Assembly: GCA_016199985.1 (NCBI GenBank)
Contig: JACQFQ010000006.1
Coordinates: forward strand, 1 to 64,000
Direction of reading: 5' to 3'
DNA: 64,000 bases
Source: Verrucomicrobiota bacterium
Lineage (GTDB): Bacteria > Verrucomicrobiota > Verrucomicrobiia > Limisphaerales > UBA11320
Shown: piece by piece, positions 8,656 to 17,214 of the stretch
How the letters are laid out: every line of letters starts with the position of its first letter
How positions within the stretch are numbered: position 1 is the first letter of the stretch
Program-made: the position numbers and the translations under genes
The notes under the pieces: model-generated
Databases searched by the model: none
The model's input: the letters and a program-made list of their open reading frames with translations, nothing else
What the model was told of the DNA's origin: nothing

Positions 8656-9028
8656 TTCCCAACTGCCGAAACGGGCGCTTCCAATCGCATTTGGACCGAT
8701 TTAATTCAAGCCTATTCTGCTTCTCCGGAAAACGACCCGATGACCACCCCGCTCTTCCATCGCACACTCGCTCATGAAACTGAAATCGCTATCGCTATGG
8801 CTTGCCCCCGAGGCCAACGCCGCCAAGGACCTGCCCCAGCAGGTCGGTGACCCCCAAGCGAGAGGCCCGCTCGCGGAGGTGGGCAGGGTCCAGATTGAGG
8901 TCCCGCAACTTGATGACTCCGATCGTGTCGTTCCCTTGCCTGTCCGAGACGTCGCCTGCTTCTCGATGCGCATTGGCGTTTGTCCGCTCCGAGTCGATCA
9001 GCGGGGGGATATGCGCCTCATTCGCGCC
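8656..9028. other. Intergenic stretch between tRNA-Thr and argH
   Basis: About 370 bases. Short frames on both strands lack start signals and recognisable composition. I see no gene, repeat or clear terminator here. Confidence 0.4.
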
Positions 9029-10432
9029 TCAACCGCGCAGGAGTTTGCTCCATCGCGCCAGTTGCTTTCTCACCTGCCGCGCGCCGGGCGCGCCGATGAC
9101 GTTGCGGCGCGACAGGGCCCGAGCCAAGTCGAAGGTCGAGCAGACGTCGGCCCCGAAGGCCGGGTCCAATGATCGGAATTCCGACGCGCTCAGCTCGTGA
9201 AGACCCTTGCCCGTCTTTTCGCAGCGCCCCACGACCAGGCCGACGACATGATGCGCCTTGCGGAACGGCATTCCCTTCTTCACCAGATAGTCCGCCAGAT
9301 CGGTCGCGAGCAGCGTCGAATCCGCCGCCGCCGCCCGACAACGATCTTCGCGCACCGTCACCTTTTCCATCATGCCTCCCATCAGCCGCACGCAGGCCCG
9401 AATGGTGTCGGTCGTGTCGAAGAGCCGCTCCTTGTCCTCCTGCAGGTCGCGATTGTAGGTCATCGGGAGGCCTTTCAGCAGCGTCAGCAGCGACACGAGG
9501 TTTCCGACCACGCGGCCGGTCTTCCCGCGCGTGAGTTCGGCGACGTCCGGGTTTTTCTTCTGGGGCATGAGCGACGAGCCCGTGGTGTAGGCGTCGTCGA
9601 TCCGGATGAATCCAAACTCCGAGCTGAACCAGAGAATGACATCCTCGGAAAGGCGGGACAGGTGCACCGCGATGAGCGCCGCCGCCGCGCAGAACTCGAT
9701 CATGAAGTCGCGGTCGCAGACGGCGTCCATCGAGTTCTGCGTCACGCGCGGACGTCCGGCCGCGTCGACGAAACCGAGCTCGACGGCGACGAACTCGCGG
9801 TCGAGCGGAAGAGTGGATCCCGCGAGCGCGCCGCTGCCCAGCGGACACTCGTTCATCCGCTCGCGACAATCCACCAGCCGGGAGGAGTCCCGCTCCAACA
9901 TCTCCACGTAGGCCAGCAAGTGGTGCGCGAAGAACACGGGCTGCGCCCGCTGCAGATGGGTGTAGCCGGGGATGGGAACATCGGCGTTTCGCGAGGCCAG
10001 GCCCACGAGGGCGCGTTGAAGGTTGCGGACATCCTCGCGGAGCGCGTTGAGCTCGTCGCGGAGCCAGAGGCGGATGTCGAGGGCGACCTGATCATTGCGC
10101 GAGCGCGCGGTGTGAAGCTTGGCGCCGGCGGGAACCCGCTTGCTGAGCGCGGACTCGATGTTCATGTGAACATCCTCCAGCGCGGGATCCCAGCGGAGGC
10201 GGCCCGCGGCGATGTCGGCCGCGATGGCGTCCAAGCCGCGCAGGATGGCCTTCAACTCGGAGGCGCTCAGAACGCCGATTTTTCGGAGCATCCGGGCGTG
10301 CGCCTGCGAGCCCGCGATGTCGTGTCGCCACAATCGCCAATCGAATGAAATGGACTCGGAGAACCGTGCGACCTCCTCAGCGGGGCCGCGGTCAAATCGG
10401 CCGCTGCGGGATGTTGGAGCGATCTTCTTCAT
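9029..10432 (-). CDS. argH: Argininosuccinate lyase
   Basis: This cytoplasmic enzyme cleaves argininosuccinate to arginine and fumarate, the last step of arginine synthesis. The 467-residue length is that of the family. Visible signatures are 'LEDVHMNIE' near residue 85, 'KLHTARSRNDQVALD' near 110, 'GYTHLQRAQP' near 155 and the fumarase-superfamily loop 'GSSLMPQKKNP' near 285 with the catalytic Ser. I chose the Met at 10432 because the protein then starts 'MKKIAP' and runs into 'SGRFDRGPAEEVARFSESI', the normal beginning; the frame extends 66 codons further upstream as proline/arginine-rich non-coding sequence. No other arginine genes are adjacent. Confidence 0.95.
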   Translation of the reverse strand: MKKIAPTSRSGRFDRGPAEEVARFSESISFDWRLWRHDIAGSQAHARMLRKIGVLSASELKAILRGLDAIAADIAAGRLRWDPALEDVHMNIESALSKRVPAGAKLHTARSRNDQVALDIRLWLRDELNALREDVRNLQRALVGLASRNADVPIPGYTHLQRAQPVFFAHHLLAYVEMLERDSSRLVDCRERMNECPLGSGALAGSTLPLDREFVAVELGFVDAAGRPRVTQNSMDAVCDRDFMIEFCAAAALIAVHLSRLSEDVILWFSSEFGFIRIDDAYTTGSSLMPQKKNPDVAELTRGKTGRVVGNLVSLLTLLKGLPMTYNRDLQEDKERLFDTTDTIRACVRLMGGMMEKVTVREDRCRAAAADSTLLATDLADYLVKKGMPFRKAHHVVGLVVGRCEKTGKGLHELSASEFRSLDPAFGADVCSTFDLARALSRRNVIGAPGARQVRKQLARWSKLLRG

Positions 10433-10688
10433 GCGAAAGTCTGCGGCCCGAGACTGTGGTGAGGAGGGGCCCGCGGGGCAATACCATACTGCGGAGGCGC
10501 GGGGCGCGGGATGAGGGGAAAACCGCGAAGGAGGCGGTGGACGAAGTGGACCCTCCACCCATTGTCCCGAGACTCGCGGATGAGGGAGCGGAACGTTAGA
10601 GCGCGCCCAGTCAGGGGGCTGACGCGTCATGCACAGGGAAGGAGCCGCGACAGCTAGAGAATGCGAGGCCGAGCGTCGTACACAAACG

Positions 10689-10719
10689 AGGCCCGACGCC
10701 GGTGAGCGGCATCGGGCCT
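10689..10719 (-). terminator. Probable intrinsic terminator after the CotH/LTD gene
   Basis: AGGCCCGA pairs with TCGGGCCT around an inner GCCG/CGGC stem, leaving a five-base loop and one C-A mismatch. It lies 25 bases beyond the stop at 10744 of the minus-strand giant gene and is followed on that strand by CGTTTGTG, a weak U tract. Seen directly; function inferred. Confidence 0.55.
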
Positions 10720-10743
10720 TGTCTTGATCGGGAAGGGGCCTAG

Positions 10744-13700
10744 CTAGCGCACGAGGAGTCGAACAAAGAGCGCTTTGCCCGCCAGCTTCTCCACAGGGAG
10801 CTGGCTTCGATAAGTCACAATGGCGCTGCCGTCGCCGTTGTTACGGCTGCCGACATAGACGATCCGGTTGTCGATGGGGCTCCATTGGAAGAGGTCCTCG
10901 CTGGTTTGAAGTTCAAACGTCACGTTGCCCGCCGACAAGTTCCGCCTGAACTCGAAGGTGAGATAGCGCCCCGCCGTGCCGCCCACGGTGAAGTCCTGAA
11001 CGAAGCCTGTGAGGACTTTTTGCGTGGAGGGGCTCAGGGGATCCGTGCCGATGGCGTACTCGAGGAAGTTGGGCAGGCCGTCGCCATCGGCGTCCCCGAG
11101 GGGATCGAGGTCGAAGGGCGCCGAGTCGTCGAAGCCCGGGTTGCCATTCTTGATCGCGCTGGAGCGCCAGTTCTGGCCTTGCGCGGGATCCGGGTGGCTG
11201 AACGGATTGTTCAACAGGATGCTGTAGCCGGTTCCGTCGGCGTCCGAGGGCCAGGGGTCCTGGTTGCTGTAGGTGAAATCAGCGATCGGCGAGGAGTCCT
11301 TGGCGACCACGGTCACGCGCTCCCCCGAGTTTTTGAGGCTGTCGAGGTATGCGCCGGTCAGGCGCACGGCGGGATTGGTTCCATAGCGCTTTTGGAACGC
11401 GGCTTTGTTGGCGGGCACCACGACGCGTTCGCCGGCCGGCAGCCGGAGCAGGGAGGAGTCGGCGTCGCTGAAGTTGAAACGCACGCCGTTGGTGATCCGC
11501 ACGCCGCTCAGATCCAGCGCCTCGGCGCTGATGTTGAGGAACTCGATGAACTCGTAATCGCTCGCGCTCTTGGAGATCAAGCTCTCCCCGGCGTTGGGCG
11601 ACTGCGGGCTGTACATCATTTCCGACACGACGAGATTGGCTGGCGCCGCGGGAACGGACTCGGGGACGAAAGTCGCGGTGGTGATGGGCGACCACACTCC
11701 GTTCGCGAACGTTCGCGCTTTCACCGTCGTCGTGCTGTTGATGACCAGGGGCGCGGTGTAGGCGCTGGCCAGGATGGGCGTCGCGGGCGGGATGGTCAGG
11801 GTGATGCTGAGCTTCGGGCTGAACAGCGCGTCGTCGTCGAGGGCGTTCGAGTTCACGCCGAGGATCGCCAGCATGTTGTTGCCCGCCCTCAGCCGGCTGA
11901 TGAACGGCGTCAGCGGAAACTCCCTTTGCAACGAGGACAGGGAATCACGCCACCCCGCCGGAATGTTGTCCGCGGTGGAGTTCCAGGCCGGAGTTGAGGA
12001 GCCCTTGACGTTGTAACGCGCGACCTCTGCCCCGTTGAGGTAGGCCACGCATCCGTCGTCCGCGCGCATCTTCAGAAGCAGGCCCGTGATCTGCGGCAGC
12101 TGCGAGCCGGTGATTTGGAAGGGCACGCGCATGAAGATCGCCGAGGCTTTTCCTCGCATCGGGCCGCTGATGTCGCCGGCGGCCGGCGTTGTGCCTCCGC
12201 CGAACTGCCTGTAGATCGGGGAACCCGTGTCCACGACATTGTTCGTGTAATCAAAGCCGAGGCCGCATTTTCCGGTCAGCCAGCCAAGGCCCGCCGCTGT
12301 CGCGCCCAGGTCCGTGTCGGTCCAATCGGAGAAGGCGATGCCTGGTCCGCCGTTGGCGGCCGTGGGAACGAAATAGGACGCCTGCGTGTATTCGGGAACC
12401 ACGATGACGTCCTGAGTGGCGGGCTGGGCGTAGCCCGCGGGTCGGGGATCGCTGCCGTCCGTCGTGTAGTAGACCGTTCCCTCCGCGTAGGTTTTTCCCG
12501 CCGGGGGCGCGCCGGTGAACAGTCCCAGCGTCAGCGAGTAGCCTCGCGGCACTGTGCCGCCCATCTGGCTCATGACGGGGGGGCGAAAGATCTTGCTGCC
12601 CGCGATGACCTGGTCGTCCATCCAATTGAGGCGGGCGTTGATCCACTGCTTCATCGTCGCGACCTCGGATTGGTAGGTTGTGCGCGACGCGAATCCATCG
12701 GCATTGGGCCAATAGTAGATGCCCAGGATCGGCCACTTGCGATAGTGCCGGGCCACCGGGCTCTCGACCGTTTTCACCACGTTGTTCGAAACCGCGGCGG
12801 GGTTTAGGTCCACCAACGCGCTGGCGATCGTATCGATCCGCTGCATCAGGGAGTTGCTGGACCACATGGTTCTCCTCAGCTCCCAGTAACGGTCGAATGT
12901 CTTCGTGCGATAATCGGGGTCCTGAAGCAGGCGCGGATACCAGATCCCGCCCGAGAGCGGATCGGTGTCGGTGCTGTTATAAAGCCACCCCGTCGCCGAG
13001 TCTCCAGAGCCGTAGTTTGCGTTGCCGAGCGCGATGTTAAAGTCCCAGATCGGTCCCGCGTGGATGGGCTTGCCGCGGTCCTTGTAGAAATAGGTGCTGA
13101 AGACGTAGCCGTCCACCTGCTTCGAGAACTCAACCCACAGCTGGGCGTCGATGAACGACGGCACGTTGATGTAGGCGGCGTAGCCTGTCACGGGGTCGGC
13201 GAAGCCGGCGCTGTTCAACACCTTCTCATACTGATCGACGTAGCCCTGCAGGAATTTCTGCATCCCGCTGGTCAGGACCTGCGGATCCTGGCTCTGGAGC
13301 TGGATGCCAAACTGCGCCGTGCTCCATACCGTTCGTCCGATCCCGCTCTTGTCCTTCCTGAACACATAGCCTCCTGTCAGGAGGTTTGTGTCGGTGACCA
13401 GCGAATTGAGCTTGGCTATGTTGACGCGGTTGTTCGAGCGCTTGATCTTTTCCACGAGCAGGAACACGCCCCGGTAATGCGAAAAGCCCAGGGGCTTGTT
13501 GGGATCCTGGTTGAGAAACACCTCCACGAAGCGGGACCTGCCGGAGGTGTAGTCGCCCCGGAGTTCCTGCATCATCGCGTACAGGATGTGGTTTCGCATC
13601 AGGGTCTTCTCCGACCAGGGACCGTGAAGCACCCAGTCCGACTCCGCGGGCAGACCGAGGAGCGGCGCGTGTTTGTCATTGTTCGATTCGTCCCAGAGCT

Positions 13701-15450
13701 CCCAGCTGAAGGACTTCTGATCGAAGCCGGACGAGCTTTCACCGTGAACATGCAGTCCGGCGCGGGTTTGGAGATTGGGGGGGGCGAGGAGGTCGGCGCG
13801 TCCTGTGACGGGATCGCGGTCGATGGCGACGGAGTAATTCAGGCGATACGGACGCGTGGATCCCGGATCCGTGGTGCCTTCGACATCCACGCCGAATGTG
13901 TCGAACACGAGAATCGGGAGCGAGGACGAGAAAATCTTGCCCAGTCCGTTGTAGTTGGTGAGCGAGGCGTCCGCCTTGATGAAGGTGCAGCTGCCCACGG
14001 GGCCAGGAAGCCGGCCGGCGCCAAAGACACGCGCGCGAACGGTGCGGCTGTTGGTGATGGCGAATGGCGCGCCGTAGATCGGCGAGCTGCTATCGGGGAT
14101 TGTGTTGTTGAGCGAGTAGCGGATCACCGCCCCAACGGTCGATGGGGGATCAATGCTCAGCGGCGGCGTTCCGTTTCCAGTGGTCATTCCGCCCGGCGAG
14201 GAGAACACCACGGGCTCCAACGGCGGGCCGTCCGCGACGACGCTCACGTTCTTTCGGAGCGGCGTGGGCGTTTCGAGATATCCCCTGACGCGGGCCAATC
14301 CGACTTCGCCATAGGCTATATCCAGCTTTTGCGGCCCGTATTCATACTCCGACGCGATCGATTGATCCGGCTTCACCAGAGCGAGATATCCACCCTCTTT
14401 CTTCAGCTTGAAATTCGTGTGGAGCTGTCCCGTGAGCGGGGCCCTGTCCTTGCCCGACGCGAATACAATGCGGTATTGGTTCGTGGGCATGGACACGTTC
14501 GGGAAAGCCCATTTCGTCAGATTGGTCTTCTCGTCGGTGAGAAAATAGCCCGCGAGCGAAACGGCGGCGCCGCCGCCGTTGTAGATCTCCAGCCAGTCCG
14601 AGGAGTCGGTGTCATCGTCTTCCATGGACTGGCTGTTGTTCGCCACGAACTCGGAGATAATCGGGCCGCCGGTCGGGATGCTGACGGCGGGCGTTGTGGT
14701 CACCTGAAGGGTGTCGATGAAGAGGTCCTGCGCGTTGGTCGCGCCGGTTCGCGCGGTGATGGCGAATCGGTCTCCAATCCTCGGCACGAAACCAGGAACA
14801 GCGACGCCGCTGAAAAGAGTCGCGTTGTTATAGGCGACTTGAAGACCGGCGCCGTCCAGCTTGATGGAGAGGTTGTGGGCCGTGCCGTCGAAGAGGAACG
14901 CTTGCGGAGAGGAGAATATCTTGGCTCGGTTCACAAACACGGCGACTTCGCCCTTGGTTTCTCCCGCGTCGGTGTCCACGTAAGTGCGGAACGAAACCGT
15001 GAGCCCGCCCGTCAACGGGTATCCGAGCTCGCCGTCGCCGTCCGACGGCGGAAGGTCGCCGAAGTTCAGGGCCCACCCGCGTCCCGGCGATCCCGCCGCG
15101 CTCATCTTTAGCGTGCAGCTGAGCGAGAACAGAGCCAGGTCCTGGAGCGGATCCAGGTCGGGCAGCTTGAACGCGGTCACGGTTCCGAACTGGCCGTCGG
15201 CCGTCAACCGAAGCGCGGCGGCTTGCACGGAGGCGATCGGCGGACCGCTATACCCCGGCGTCGTGCTCGACAGCGACGTGCCGTCGTTCCAGTTGTTGGT
15301 CCCTGGATAGGCGTTGTTGGGATAGTTGAACCCCTGCGTGCCGTACTTGCCCGCCTGGACGGGCAGGATTCCCGGCAAACCGAGGAGCAGGGCTATCGCG
15401 AAGAGGCACAACGAGGGCAGGTGACGACGGGAGAGGCTACGACATTTCAT
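10744..15450 (-). CDS. Secreted CotH-kinase-like giant protein with lamin-tail domains
   Basis: 1568 residues with an N-terminal signal peptide (core 'LFAIALLLGLPGIL'). In order: a LamG-like jelly-roll part (to about 250); a lamin-tail domain near 265-350 ('PIISEFVANNSQ', 'SDWLEIYNGG'); a chitobiase-type C-terminal domain near 420-480 ('IRYSLNNTIPD'); a CotH-type domain near 510-880 ('AGLHVHGESSSGFDQKSF', 'FVEVFLNQD', 'GGYVFRKDKSG'); further chitobiase-like segments ('VYYTTDGSDPR'); a second lamin-tail domain near 1290 ('EFIEFLNISAEALDLSG'); a D-x-D-x-D-G calcium-type repeat ('GDADGDGLPNFLEYAIGTDP'); and the C-terminal 'FELQTSEDLFQW' module. CotH proteins include atypical protein kinases, but activity here is untested. 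Probably secreted or surface attached. A terminator lies downstream at 10689-10719. Confidence 0.85.
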   Translation of the reverse strand: MKCRSLSRRHLPSLCLFAIALLLGLPGILPVQAGKYGTQGFNYPNNAYPGTNNWNDGTSLSSTTPGYSGPPIASVQAAALRLTADGQFGTVTAFKLPDLDPLQDLALFSLSCTLKMSAAGSPGRGWALNFGDLPPSDGDGELGYPLTGGLTVSFRTYVDTDAGETKGEVAVFVNRAKIFSSPQAFLFDGTAHNLSIKLDGAGLQVAYNNATLFSGVAVPGFVPRIGDRFAITARTGATNAQDLFIDTLQVTTTPAVSIPTGGPIISEFVANNSQSMEDDDTDSSDWLEIYNGGGAAVSLAGYFLTDEKTNLTKWAFPNVSMPTNQYRIVFASGKDRAPLTGQLHTNFKLKKEGGYLALVKPDQSIASEYEYGPQKLDIAYGEVGLARVRGYLETPTPLRKNVSVVADGPPLEPVVFSSPGGMTTGNGTPPLSIDPPSTVGAVIRYSLNNTIPDSSSPIYGAPFAITNSRTVRARVFGAGRLPGPVGSCTFIKADASLTNYNGLGKIFSSSLPILVFDTFGVDVEGTTDPGSTRPYRLNYSVAIDRDPVTGRADLLAPPNLQTRAGLHVHGESSSGFDQKSFSWELWDESNNDKHAPLLGLPAESDWVLHGPWSEKTLMRNHILYAMMQELRGDYTSGRSRFVEVFLNQDPNKPLGFSHYRGVFLLVEKIKRSNNRVNIAKLNSLVTDTNLLTGGYVFRKDKSGIGRTVWSTAQFGIQLQSQDPQVLTSGMQKFLQGYVDQYEKVLNSAGFADPVTGYAAYINVPSFIDAQLWVEFSKQVDGYVFSTYFYKDRGKPIHAGPIWDFNIALGNANYGSGDSATGWLYNSTDTDPLSGGIWYPRLLQDPDYRTKTFDRYWELRRTMWSSNSLMQRIDTIASALVDLNPAAVSNNVVKTVESPVARHYRKWPILGIYYWPNADGFASRTTYQSEVATMKQWINARLNWMDDQVIAGSKIFRPPVMSQMGGTVPRGYSLTLGLFTGAPPAGKTYAEGTVYYTTDGSDPRPAGYAQPATQDVIVVPEYTQASYFVPTAANGGPGIAFSDWTDTDLGATAAGLGWLTGKCGLGFDYTNNVVDTGSPIYRQFGGGTTPAAGDISGPMRGKASAIFMRVPFQITGSQLPQITGLLLKMRADDGCVAYLNGAEVARYNVKGSSTPAWNSTADNIPAGWRDSLSSLQREFPLTPFISRLRAGNNMLAILGVNSNALDDDALFSPKLSITLTIPPATPILASAYTAPLVINSTTTVKARTFANGVWSPITTATFVPESVPAAPANLVVSEMMYSPQSPNAGESLISKSASDYEFIEFLNISAEALDLSGVRITNGVRFNFSDADSSLLRLPAGERVVVPANKAAFQKRYGTNPAVRLTGAYLDSLKNSGERVTVVAKDSSPIADFTYSNQDPWPSDADGTGYSILLNNPFSHPDPAQGQNWRSSAIKNGNPGFDDSAPFDLDPLGDADGDGLPNFLEYAIGTDPLSPSTQKVLTGFVQDFTVGGTAGRYLTFEFRRNLSAGNVTFELQTSEDLFQWSPIDNRIVYVGSRNNGDGSAIVTYRSQLPVEKLAGKALFVRLLVR

Positions 15451-15672
15451 ATGCGGTGCTTGGGAGCTAAGGCTGATGTGACGGCAATGTGACGAATGGA
15501 ACCTGAAAGAGCAATTCCTGAATTGCGTCGCGCGACCGCTTTATAGGCCGGGCGCCCTGCGTCAGCGAGCCTGTGTCCGACGTTCATTCTTCCCATGGAT
15601 CGGCGCCCGACGCCGAATCTAGAGATCAGGTTTCTCGTGGCCATCCGCCGTCCGAATCGCTATAGGCGCGGG

Positions 15673-17205
15673 ATGAACTCCCCATTGCAGCCCCTCCCGA
15701 AGCCTCCGTCCCGCTTGCGCCGCTGGGCCCGGCGCGTCGGCGCGGGGCTGCTCTGTTTGGGCCTGCTGGTGATGGGGCGGGTGTTGTACTCGTTTCGGGA
15801 TCGCACGCGGGGCTACGCGGTCAACCTGAGCGTCGCGCCAACGAAGGAAGCGGCCTCAGCCGGTTCGTTGCGCGTTGGATTTGGACGCGTCGACATCACG
15901 CCGAAGGTGGGGCAGGGGGCGCCGCCGGTGTGGATGGCGGGGTTCAGCCAGGGACGCGCCGCCACGGGCGTCCACGATCCATTGTCCGTCACGGCGATCG
16001 TGATCGACGACGGACGCACGCGACTCGGCATCGCGGCGCTCGACGCGATCGGATTCTTCTACGACGATGTCATCGCCGTCCGCCGGGCTTGCGAATCGGA
16101 GCTGAAGCTGAACTACACAATCGTCTGTTCCACGCACAACCATTCCACGCCCGATCTGATGGGCCTTTGGGGTCCGAGTCCGCTCCAGAGCGGGATCGAC
16201 CCCGCCTATCGGGACCGCGTGATTCAGTCCGCCGCCCAGGCGCTGCGGTCGGCCGCGGGCGGTTTGCAAGGCGCAAGGGTTTCCTTCCATGAGATCCCAA
16301 CGCCCCCCGACGGATTGGTGGCCGACACGCGCAAGCCGCAGGTCTTCGACTCCGACCTCCGTGTGATGCTGTTTCGGAGCGCGAGCGGCGCGGACGTGAT
16401 CGGATCGATCGTCGGCTGGGGCAATCACCCCGAGACGCCCTGGGCGAAGAACACCGAGCTCACCGCGGATTTCCCGGGAGTGTTGCGCGACGCCTTGGAG
16501 AACGGCATCCGGCAGGGCGCCCAGGTCGCGCTCCCGGGCCTGGGGGGCACTCATATGTTTGTGAACGGCGCGGTGGGCGGCTTAATGACCACCCACCCCA
16601 CCATCACGGTGCGCGATCCGTTTTCCGGCCAGGAATTCAGGACGCCTTCGCATGACAAAACGCGCGCGCTGGGACATCAGCTCGCGCGACGGATCCTGGA
16701 CAGGGTTTCCAACCTGCAATTGCCGGCCTCCCCATCGGCGCCCATTGGTATTTACGCGCGAACCATCGAAGTGCCCGTTGCCAACCAAGGTTTCCTGCTA
16801 GGCTCCGTGGTGGGCATTCTGAACCGCGGTCATTCGAGTTGGATGCGAATGAAGAGCGAGGTGGCGCTGGTGACGGTGGGAGACGCGTCGATCGCGTGCG
16901 TTCCCGGGGAGATCTATCCGGAGATCGTCAACGGGGGCGTGGAGCGAGCCCCTGGCGGCGACTTCGATATCGCGCCGGTCGAAGTGCCGCCGATCCGGGA
17001 GTTGATGCCGGGCAAGGTGAAATTCGTATTCGGCCTGGCGAACGACGAAATCGGCTACATTATTCCTCGGAGCGAATGGGACCAGAAACCTCCTTACATC
17101 TACGGGGCGAAGGGCGCGCCTTACGGCGAGGTGAACTCCGTCGGACCCGACACCGCGCCCTTGATCCACGCCTCGATAAAAGCGCTGTGCGAGCTGGCGA
17201 AGTAG
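15673..17205 (+). CDS. Neutral/alkaline ceramidase-like hydrolase, membrane anchored
   Basis: About 510 residues. A positively charged N-terminus (R-L-R-R-W-A-R-R) precedes one hydrophobic span (GLLCLGLLVMGRVLY), so the protein is probably anchored and faces the periplasm. The body matches the N-terminal catalytic domain of neutral/alkaline non-lysosomal ceramidases: 'RVGFGRVDITPKVGQGAPPV' near 65, 'RLGIAALDAIGFF' near 115, 'CSTHNHSTPDLMG' near 150 (zinc-binding His pair) and 'GWGNHPET' near 250. In bacteria the domain also occurs in proteins of unknown substrate, so ceramide hydrolysis is only one possibility. Its stop lies 10 bases from the converging stop at 17215. The frame is open 26 codons upstream, but the ATG at 15673 gives a clean anchor. 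Confidence 0.8.
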   Translation: MNSPLQPLPKPPSRLRRWARRVGAGLLCLGLLVMGRVLYSFRDRTRGYAVNLSVAPTKEAASAGSLRVGFGRVDITPKVGQGAPPVWMAGFSQGRAATGVHDPLSVTAIVIDDGRTRLGIAALDAIGFFYDDVIAVRRACESELKLNYTIVCSTHNHSTPDLMGLWGPSPLQSGIDPAYRDRVIQSAAQALRSAAGGLQGARVSFHEIPTPPDGLVADTRKPQVFDSDLRVMLFRSASGADVIGSIVGWGNHPETPWAKNTELTADFPGVLRDALENGIRQGAQVALPGLGGTHMFVNGAVGGLMTTHPTITVRDPFSGQEFRTPSHDKTRALGHQLARRILDRVSNLQLPASPSAPIGIYARTIEVPVANQGFLLGSVVGILNRGHSSWMRMKSEVALVTVGDASIACVPGEIYPEIVNGGVERAPGGDFDIAPVEVPPIRELMPGKVKFVFGLANDEIGYIIPRSEWDQKPPYIYGAKGAPYGEVNSVGPDTAPLIHASIKALCELAK

Positions 17206-17214
17206 CGCGTTCGC

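Noticed and set aside
8656..9028. Small frames between tRNA-Thr and argH
   Set aside because: No start signals, family features or consistent composition.
9197..10348. A 383-codon open frame on the plus strand
   Set aside because: Antisense to argH, whose motifs are unambiguous.
13060..15111. A 683-codon open frame on the plus strand
   Set aside because: Antisense shadow of the CotH/LTD gene, which has a signal peptide and recognisable domains on the minus strand.
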